A model generated the notes under the pieces. That model was not told where the DNA came from and ran no database searches. It was given only the letters and a program-made list of their open reading frames with translations. The translations under genes were made by a program, and so were the position numbers. A stretch of 49,521 bases of DNA from Synechococcales cyanobacterium GL140_1_metabat_312. Its GTDB lineage: Bacteria > Cyanobacteriota > Cyanobacteriia > Leptolyngbyales > Leptolyngbyaceae. Each line of letters opens with the position of its first letter. The stretch's first letter is position 1. The stretch covers positions 1-49,521 of the forward strand of contig JANXWB010000013.1 in assembly GCA_025351345.1 (NCBI GenBank), given 5' to 3'. Shown in pieces: positions 42,015 through 49,521 of this stretch.

Positions 42015-43355
<1,341 letters not shown>

Positions 43356-43487
43356 TCAAAAACAATGATAAAGTTTTCAACAGCCTACAATTATCGTCAG
43401 CAAGTGGATCTTGTGTCAAATTAATTTTTGAGATGCCCCTGCTAACGCTTGTCCACCGTTAATCTCTATTATCTTTGCTTGAGACCT

Positions 43488-44399
43488 ATGGATAATTTTC
43501 TTCCGATCGCCTATTTCGAGAAAAATTTTGTACCTTTCAAAGATGCAAATATCTCGATCGCAACCCATGCCTTGCACTACGGAACCGGGGCATTTGGGGG
43601 ATTACGGGGCATTCCAGATCCCGCAAATCCGAACCAGATTTTGCTATTTCGTCTCGATCGTCATGCCGATCGTCTAAGCAAAAGCGCCCGATTATTGAAT
43701 TTTGACCTTCCCGCCGAAAAGATTTTTGCCACCATTACGGAGTTTGTGAAAAAAAATCAGCCTAAAACCTCGTTCTACATCCGGCCATTTGTCTACACCT
43801 CAGGTCTCGGAATCGCACCGCGCTTGCACAACGTCGAGAAGGAATTCTTCGTCTACGGCATTGAACTGGGCGACTATCTTTCCCCCGATGGCGTAAGCTG
43901 CCGCATTAGTTCTTGGTGTCGTCAGGAAGATCGTAGTTTGCCATTACGCGGGAAAATCAGCGGCGCATACATCACTTCGTCCTTAGCGAAAACAGAAGCG
44001 GTGGAGTCGGGCTTTGATGAGGCGATTCTGCTGAACTCTAACGGGAAAGTGAGTGAGGCCTCGGGCATGAACATTTTCATAGTTCGTAATGGAACGATTA
44101 TTACTCCCGGTTTTGAGCAAGATATTTTGGAAGGGATTACCCGAGACAGTATTTTGACGATCGCCCGTGATATGGGTATTCCAGTCATAGAGCGTCCGGT
44201 GGATAAATCAGAACTCTTTATTGCTGATGAGGTGTTTTTGAGCGGCACTGCGGCCAAAATTACGCCCGTGAAGCGGATTGAGATGTACGATTTGAAACCC
44301 GATCGTCCAATTACCGATCGATTGCGCGCCCAAGTGACCGCCATTACGGAGAACCGCGATCCCAAGTACAAGGATTGGGTCTTCACGGTGCCGCTATAG
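43488..44399 (+). CDS. ilvE: Branched-chain amino acid aminotransferase
   Basis: This is a 303-residue class IV PLP enzyme from the ATG at 43488; an upstream TTG at 43449 is in frame but lacks support. The patterns are ISIATHALHYGTGAFGG near 23, the PLP-Lys in GKISGAYITSSLAKTEA (about 160-176), then SEASGMNIFIVRNG and GITRDSILTIARD. It makes valine, leucine and isoleucine from their keto acids. A D-amino-acid transaminase role is less likely given the RXR-type residues at the N-terminus. It is followed by a ClC remnant. Confidence 0.92.
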   Translation: MDNFLPIAYFEKNFVPFKDANISIATHALHYGTGAFGGLRGIPDPANPNQILLFRLDRHADRLSKSARLLNFDLPAEKIFATITEFVKKNQPKTSFYIRPFVYTSGLGIAPRLHNVEKEFFVYGIELGDYLSPDGVSCRISSWCRQEDRSLPLRGKISGAYITSSLAKTEAVESGFDEAILLNSNGKVSEASGMNIFIVRNGTIITPGFEQDILEGITRDSILTIARDMGIPVIERPVDKSELFIADEVFLSGTAAKITPVKRIEMYDLKPDRPITDRLRAQVTAITENRDPKYKDWVFTVPL

Positions 44400-44419
44400 C
44401 TTTTATTTAAATCTGCGAT

Positions 44420-44568
44420 CCCCACCCCGTCTTCTCTCTTTGCCCCAAACAAATCGTCATTCTGGAAGCATCGCTAATTGGCTTGCTATTGGGACTAGCG
44501 GTGGTGGTATTGAAGATGGGGGCTGGCTGAAACTAGCCTGTTATCGCCGATCGTGGATCTCCCCTTAA
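44420..44568 (+). pseudogene. Decayed N-terminus of a second ClC chloride channel gene
   Basis: The frame CPKQIVILEASLIGLLLGLAV then VVLKMGAG ends in TGA near 44527-44529. After a one-base shift it continues GWLKLACYRRSWIS to TAA 44566-44568. It matches the opening of the ClC core, as in the intact gene at 11407-14010 (PKRLAAIEACVIGLVSGLAA and then ESIGWLGGWR). A single lost base in the GGGGGCTGGCTG tract explains the break. The rest of the gene is absent; the next 100 bp hold no coding frame. It is a stub left by deletion. Confidence 0.7.
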
Positions 44569-44695
44569 TTTTGATGCGGAGTTCACTGTAGAAAATAAAC
44601 CATAAAATGTTCAGTAGAGAACTTCGGATAGAAATGGGAATTCTAAGCACGACTGTTCCAAACGTTTGGATCTCCCCCTAGTCACCCTTATTCCC

Positions 44696-46345
44696 ATGCC
44701 AAAAAAATCTCTAAAGAAACTACTTAATAAAAATAGTAAAAGTAAAAATAGTAAAAAAGGCCAATCGAATAAGTCTAAAAAGAATCGGACGATCGCAACA
44801 CCAATCGAAATCATCGAAATTGTACCTCTGACCCTAAAGGAACAACAGCTCGAAAAACGTAAGGCTAACAAAGCAAAACAAGAACTAAGCCAATTCATGA
44901 CCATGGCCGGGGTGATCTCGATCGTAACAGGCGCAATTGGCGCGATATTGGGCGGAGTTAAAGGCGGTGTTGGGGGCTTTGCGGCAACTTTGATTTTACT
45001 AAGTTCGTTTAAATATCCTGAGAAAGCCTTATATGGATTTTTGATCTATTTACCCTTGGGCGGCTCGATTACCTATGCGATCGGGGGTGGAGATAATCCT
45101 GTTTTACAGCTTGCCAAGGATGCATTCTATGTTCCCGCTGTCATTAGCTTATACCAAACTTGCAAAGCTAAAAATTTGCCCTTTGTTTTGCCAGTTAACT
45201 TGAAAACTCCATTGATGTTGCTTCTGGGATATTGCCTTTTAGTCTTGTTCTTTGTGAATGGATTACAGCAATTTGCGACCAAAACTGAAAAACCTTTTCT
45301 CATGGGAATTTTGGGACTAAAAGTTTTCCTCGGGTATGTGCCTTTGATTCCCTGTGCCTATTATTTACTCAAAACGAAACGGGACTTTTATTTTCTAATG
45401 CGAGTTATCACCTCATTAGTGGTTATTTGTTGTAGTCTCGGATTTTTGCAATATATGTTTTTAAAAACAGGTCGATGTGAAGGCACCGTTGGCACTGGTT
45501 CAGCACTCTTCAAAGCGTCCATTGAATCGCGATGTCTAGTGGGCGGATCACTGCTCTATAGTCCCGAACAGGGCGTAATTCGGTTGCCGGGAACCTTTGT
45601 TGCACCTTGGCAGTGGGGTTGGTACTTGATTGCGAGTGCATTTACAAGTTTTGCCACAGCATTCTGCGATCGTAAATGGATTTGGCGAATCATTGGTATG
45701 GTGGCGATGGCACTAAACTTCTTAATGGCGGTCTTATCGGGTCAGCGAATTGCATTAATTATTGTCCCGATCGCGTCGATTATGCTGTTATTTGTCACGG
45801 GCCAAGTCGCAAATTTAAAACGTTTTTTACCTATTGTAATAGTGTTGGGATTTGCAATTGTTGGGGCTATGGCTGCATTTCCAGATATTGTAAAAGAGCG
45901 TATCGATAGTTTCTCGAGCCGTTGGGAAGCGTCTCCTCCCACAGATTTCATTGCAGGTCAATTTGAATTTGTGGGAGATGCTGTAGGAATCTTGGGGCGG
46001 GGACTAGGGCGGGCGACCAATTCAGCACGGGCATTTGGTGAAACTAAACTAATCGAGACCTACTATCCCAAAGTACTTTATGAATTGGGACCGATCGGGG
46101 TGTTGCTTTTGTTGGCCGTTGTGACCACTCTAACGATCGCGACCTTTAAGGCATACCGGAAAGTAAAAGATAACAACCTTCGAGGTTCGGGGGCAGCACT
46201 TTGGGGGTTTGTTCTATTTATTAGCTACAACACCTATTACTATCCATTGGATGTCGATCCGGTGGCCGTATATTACTGGTTTATGGCGGGAGTAATTTTA
46301 AAACTACCGGAATTGGATAAAGAGATGGAAGTGGATCCCCCCTAA
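44696..46345 (+). CDS. hpsL: O-antigen-ligase-like membrane protein, HpsL type
   Basis: This is a 549-residue membrane protein read from the ATG at 44696; a TTG at 44666 is in frame. A Lys/Ser/Asn-rich head (about 1-45), with AAAAATAGTAAAAGT-like low complexity, is followed by a charged stretch (LKEQQLEKRKANKAKQELS) and about ten hydrophobic segments. GQRIALIIVPI near 365 and a large loop between late helices fit the Wzy/O-antigen-ligase family. I think of HpsL of the hormogonium polysaccharide system because of the layout with the next two genes, but the match is from memory only. It would polymerise or ligate an exported glycan. Confidence 0.75.
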   Translation: MPKKSLKKLLNKNSKSKNSKKGQSNKSKKNRTIATPIEIIEIVPLTLKEQQLEKRKANKAKQELSQFMTMAGVISIVTGAIGAILGGVKGGVGGFAATLILLSSFKYPEKALYGFLIYLPLGGSITYAIGGGDNPVLQLAKDAFYVPAVISLYQTCKAKNLPFVLPVNLKTPLMLLLGYCLLVLFFVNGLQQFATKTEKPFLMGILGLKVFLGYVPLIPCAYYLLKTKRDFYFLMRVITSLVVICCSLGFLQYMFLKTGRCEGTVGTGSALFKASIESRCLVGGSLLYSPEQGVIRLPGTFVAPWQWGWYLIASAFTSFATAFCDRKWIWRIIGMVAMALNFLMAVLSGQRIALIIVPIASIMLLFVTGQVANLKRFLPIVIVLGFAIVGAMAAFPDIVKERIDSFSSRWEASPPTDFIAGQFEFVGDAVGILGRGLGRATNSARAFGETKLIETYYPKVLYELGPIGVLLLLAVVTTLTIATFKAYRKVKDNNLRGSGAALWGFVLFISYNTYYYPLDVDPVAVYYWFMAGVILKLPELDKEMEVDPP

Positions 46346-46406
46346 ATTTCTGGGTAAAGATGGATTTTTTCTACATGACAACATACAAATCACATGGTTT
46401 ATTGCT

Positions 46407-47405
46407 ATGGCACGTTTTATTTCAGTCATCATTGCAACCTATGGTCGAGAACAAGCATTAATTGATTCAATCAATGATGTTTTGAATCAAGATTATCCAG
46501 CATTTGAAGTCATTGTTGTAGATCAAACCGCCCATCATCAACCAGAGACCGATCGATTTCTGAATCAAATGGCTCAATGGGGCAAGATTAAACTTTTTAA
46601 ATTAGATTGGGCAAGTTTACCGGGAGCGCGAAATTATGGGGTTCGCCGTGCAAAAGGTGAGATTTTAGTCTTTGTTGATGATGATATAGAATTGCCCACA
46701 GGATATCTAGCGGCTCATGCTGAGAATTACGATCGGCCTGAAGTTGGTGGTGTGGCTGGTCGAGTATTCGATCGGATGAAATTAGCGGACCATTCTAGTG
46801 ATTTAGAAATACAAGATTTACCACCGGAAGCAATGGATCCCGCGATCGCCTGGTACCACATCAATTTAGTCCATACTGTCAAACCCCAACAGGTGTTGAG
46901 TGCAAGGGGCTGTAACATGTCCTATCGTCGCGAGATCTTCTTTGAACAAGGCATTTGGTTTGATGAGCGATATCGGGGGAGTGCAGTGCGAGAAGAATCC
47001 GATTTTGGATTAAGATTTCGTAAAACGCCTTATTTGATTTGGTATGATCCATTGTCCCATTTGGTTCATTTAGGTGAGGAAACGGGTGGCTGTCACGATA
47101 TTACAACGAAATCCTTGGGCTATCAAATGACGTTCTACCATAATCATTTTATTATGGGATTGAAGCATTTAACACCTACTCAATGTTTACGTTTTTATAG
47201 CCAGTTGTTCAATTGTCATGTCTTAGGTCGTCCACCCTGCCATAAATCGGGTTCACCCTTAAAGATTGCATCACGATTTGTCTTCTATATGCTGGGATTT
47301 GGGGATGCAGTATGGTCGCAGGTAAAGGGATTATGGGATAACGGACAATGGTGCAGCGATCGCGATGAACTTTATAGAAAACAGAAAATAACAAATAACA
47401 AATAA
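46407..47405 (+). CDS. hpsN: Glycosyltransferase family 2, HpsN type
   Basis: This is a 332-residue cytoplasmic GT-A enzyme. It has the opening SVIIATYGREQALIDSINDV, the acceptor loop LPGARNYGVRRAKGEILVF with the DDD metal motif (VDDDIELP, about 90-97), then RGCNMSYRREIF and REESDFGLRF, the acidic residues for catalysis. It transfers a sugar from an activated nucleotide to a growing glycan. The gene lies 61 bp after the ligase-like gene and two bases before the GT4 gene, so it is within an operon. The HpsN label is by context. Confidence 0.85.
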   Translation: MARFISVIIATYGREQALIDSINDVLNQDYPAFEVIVVDQTAHHQPETDRFLNQMAQWGKIKLFKLDWASLPGARNYGVRRAKGEILVFVDDDIELPTGYLAAHAENYDRPEVGGVAGRVFDRMKLADHSSDLEIQDLPPEAMDPAIAWYHINLVHTVKPQQVLSARGCNMSYRREIFFEQGIWFDERYRGSAVREESDFGLRFRKTPYLIWYDPLSHLVHLGEETGGCHDITTKSLGYQMTFYHNHFIMGLKHLTPTQCLRFYSQLFNCHVLGRPPCHKSGSPLKIASRFVFYMLGFGDAVWSQVKGLWDNGQWCSDRDELYRKQKITNNK

Positions 47406-47407
47406 TC

Positions 47408-48571
47408 ATGAAAATTCTGGTTGTCAGTCATTCCTATATTATTAAACTCAATTGTGAGAAATTCCGTCTTTTAGCTCAACTTGATCCGAGTTTAGAGGTG
47501 ACGATCGTCGTTCCAAAGCGATGGAGACCGGGCGGAGTGATGCGTGACACCATTGAATCACGGGGTTGGCAGGATAAAAATTTTCGGGTGGTGCCGATCG
47601 CAAACTTTAGTGAAAACAATCAAGGGGCATTATGTTTTGGTTGGGGGTTGGTTGAATTGCTACGATCGTTTAAACCCGACATCATTCAAGTAGAACAAGG
47701 CTCAAAATCACTGGCCTATGCTCAATTAATTACCTTAAATAAATTGCTGAGATTGAACGCAAAAATGCTCTTCTTTACTTGGTGGAATTTGCCCTATAGT
47801 TTGAAATTCCCCTTCTCTTGGTTAGAATACTACAATTTAAATAATACTAATGGTATTGTTGTTGGCAATAGTGCTGGCTATGCAATCTTGCGAGACAAAG
47901 GCTACGATCGTCCAATGAAAGTTATGCCGCAACTTGGAGTAGATGAAACTCTTTTCAAACCACAGGATTCAACAGAAATTAGAATGCGTCTTGGTATTCA
48001 AGACAACGAATTTGTGATTGGATTTGTCGGTCGATTTGTTCCTGAAAAGGGCTTACATACCTTATTGAAAGCGGCAGCAGGACTGGGAAATCGATCGTTT
48101 AAACTTCTACTTCTCGGACGGGGTGAGCTTAAATCTGAATTACTAAAAACTGCACAAGAATTAGGATTAGATAGTCAGTTAATTCAACTGGATAGCGTCA
48201 AACATGATCAAGTTGCACAGTATATTAGCGCCATGAATACATTAGTTTTGCCCTCAGAAACAACGTACCAATTTAAAACACTAACCGCCACAGGTTGGAA
48301 AGAACAATTTGGTCATGTATTAATTGAAGCAATGGCTGCGGCAGTTCCAGTAATAGGGTCCGATTCTGGCGAGATTCCCAATGTGATTGCAGATGCGGGA
48401 TTGGTATTTCCAGAAGGGGACTCGACCGCATTATGCGATCGGCTTTCGCAATTAATTGACGATCAGAGCTTTACTCAGAATTTAGGACGATCGGGCTACC
48501 AACGCTGTATGTCTTGCTATACCAATAAAGCACTTGCTAAAGATCTACTGGCATTTTACCGATCGTTATAA
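47408..48571 (+). CDS. hpsO: Glycosyltransferase family 4 (group 1), HpsO type
   Basis: This is a 387-residue GT-B enzyme. The ATG is two bases after the stop of the GT2 gene. The N-terminal half is the acceptor domain. The donor domain has VIGFVGRFVPEKGLHTLLKA near 202 and the EX7E-type block EAMAAAVPVIGSDSGEIPNVI (about 307-327, split here after its first residues), and ends with GDSTALCDRL. It uses a nucleotide sugar. The tight spacing supports joint work with the GT2 on one polysaccharide. Confidence 0.87.
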   Translation: MKILVVSHSYIIKLNCEKFRLLAQLDPSLEVTIVVPKRWRPGGVMRDTIESRGWQDKNFRVVPIANFSENNQGALCFGWGLVELLRSFKPDIIQVEQGSKSLAYAQLITLNKLLRLNAKMLFFTWWNLPYSLKFPFSWLEYYNLNNTNGIVVGNSAGYAILRDKGYDRPMKVMPQLGVDETLFKPQDSTEIRMRLGIQDNEFVIGFVGRFVPEKGLHTLLKAAAGLGNRSFKLLLLGRGELKSELLKTAQELGLDSQLIQLDSVKHDQVAQYISAMNTLVLPSETTYQFKTLTATGWKEQFGHVLIEAMAAAVPVIGSDSGEIPNVIADAGLVFPEGDSTALCDRLSQLIDDQSFTQNLGRSGYQRCMSCYTNKALAKDLLAFYRSL

Positions 48572-48761
48572 ATCAATTTATGTAGTGAATCGCTGTAAAG
48601 TATAGATAATTAAACTATCTAAGGGTTAAGTCAATTTAGCTCAATTTTGCGTAAAAAACACTTACCTATCTGGTGAAAAAGTATAGAGCTTGGGAACCCT
48701 AGGTCATAAAACTAGATTAAATAAATATTTTTCTACTTGTTCCATCCCTATCTCAGTTCAG

Positions 48762-49521
48762 ATGTATCAAATTACCAAGCATATTCCCTTGGCGATTCGC
48801 CGATCGATTCTTTACAAGTCCATGCTTTGGCTCGGATTGCCCATCTTAGGGCTTTCTGGACTCTCACTAATCATTGGTTATCGTCATGCTGTTGCGACTA
48901 TAAAAACCCAAACCATTACCGAACTTAAAGACTACGTAAATAACCGTAGTAAATACGAAAGTCAGATTTTCCAGCTCGCCCAAAAAAATCATACTCATCT
49001 AAAACCCATTCTCCTAAACGAGATCAAAAAAGCAAGATCGACCAATCCTGATATTGCCTTCAATATCTTAATGAAGCCTTGGTCTGACGGGACTTATCGC
49101 AACTTTGACCAATCTAGACCCCTGAAAGACTTTGACACTTTACAAGATGCAACAGTATTTATCGGTTCAGGAGTTGCGCTAACTCAGGAATTAAAACAAG
49201 AAATTCTAGTATTCCATCAGCTCAACACAATCTATGGACGCGGTTGGCAAACCAGTTTTACGGACCTTTGGATCGCGAGTTCAAGTAATGCTGGTGCTAA
49301 TTATTGGAATGGTACACCTTGGGGACTGCAAAATCTTGCGGATCTGGATATGACCAAGGAAGAATATATAATGATCGCAAATAAAACCAACAATCCTTCT
49401 CGAATTCCTCGCTGGACAGGCATTTACTTTGACCCGTCTCCTAAAAAATGGATGGTCTCCCTCGTTACCCCTATTGATGATGAAAATGGTCGTCATATCG
49501 GCGCGATCGGTCACGACATTA
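48762..49521 (+). CDS. N-terminal part of a membrane sensor protein, cut by the window edge
   Basis: The ATG at 48762 opens a frame that stays open to the last base, 253 codons and one base. A short basic start (MYQITKHIPLAIRR) leads to one membrane helix (about 17-42), then an extracytoplasmic sensor-like region with a coiled start (about 45-80) and a PAS/Cache-like core. No further domain is visible. Cyanobacterial sensor kinases and chemoreceptors begin like this; the rest must be read from outside the window. Confidence 0.75.
   Translation, partial: MYQITKHIPLAIRRSILYKSMLWLGLPILGLSGLSLIIGYRHAVATIKTQTITELKDYVNNRSKYESQIFQLAQKNHTHLKPILLNEIKKARSTNPDIAFNILMKPWSDGTYRNFDQSRPLKDFDTLQDATVFIGSGVALTQELKQEILVFHQLNTIYGRGWQTSFTDLWIASSSNAGANYWNGTPWGLQNLADLDMTKEEYIMIANKTNNPSRIPRWTGIYFDPSPKKWMVSLVTPIDDENGRHIGAIGHDI

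Overview
The window comes from a cyanobacterial chromosome. The HIP1 octamer GCGATCGC and its core CGATCG recur throughout. Several genes belong to families largely confined to cyanobacteria: a TIGR02652 protein, a LabA-like NYN protein, a short L25, a LapA-type membrane protein and hormogonium-polysaccharide-type glycosyltransferases. Nothing seen fixes the genus. I found no rRNA, tRNA, CRISPR array or intact insertion sequence. Coding is nearly continuous except in a few short, decayed stretches.

Layout. (1) 0.2-6.1 kb: two divergent signalling genes, a REC-PAS-GGDEF-EAL protein and a membrane hybrid histidine kinase. (2) 6.2-15.1 kb: a mostly minus-strand block of ion-transport genes (bestrophin-like channel, tandem crcB, MscS channel, ClC transporter with CBS and universal-stress domains, YggT protein), with remnants of a COG4705 membrane protein and an MgtA-like P-type ATPase between them. 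(3) 15.3-19.7 kb: argB, aroK, a LapA-like gene and topA. (4) 19.75-23.0 kb: an accessory patch with a protease-like scrap, two damaged toxin-antitoxin modules, an imperfect direct repeat around the second, then an intact two-gene unit (OLD/AAA-type ATPase plus a DUF4276 TOPRIM-like protein) that looks like a defence system. (5) 23.2-44.4 kb: housekeeping and conserved genes: lipid kinase, a PEP-utilising-enzyme relative, comF, hisC, an LCP ligase, GDP-mannose pyrophosphorylase, metG, labA-like, lptC, ychJ-like, an acyltransferase/hydrolase pair, DUF4436, gamma carbonic anhydrase, an HNH pair, rplY, purA and ilvE. (6) 44.4-49.5 kb: a decayed ClC start, then an exopolysaccharide operon (O-antigen-ligase-like protein and two glycosyltransferases), then the start of a membrane sensor protein cut by the window edge.

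The main themes are anion and osmotic homeostasis (region 2), cell-surface polysaccharide and envelope work (LCP protein, GDP-mannose synthesis, LptC, hps-like genes), and an accessory island where old toxin-antitoxin modules have decayed beside a probably working ATPase/TOPRIM pair. Many pseudogenes were found by reading broken frames and joining them. They carry nonsense codons, one-base frameshifts and internal deletions. All functions are inferred from motifs read by eye; no database search was run.
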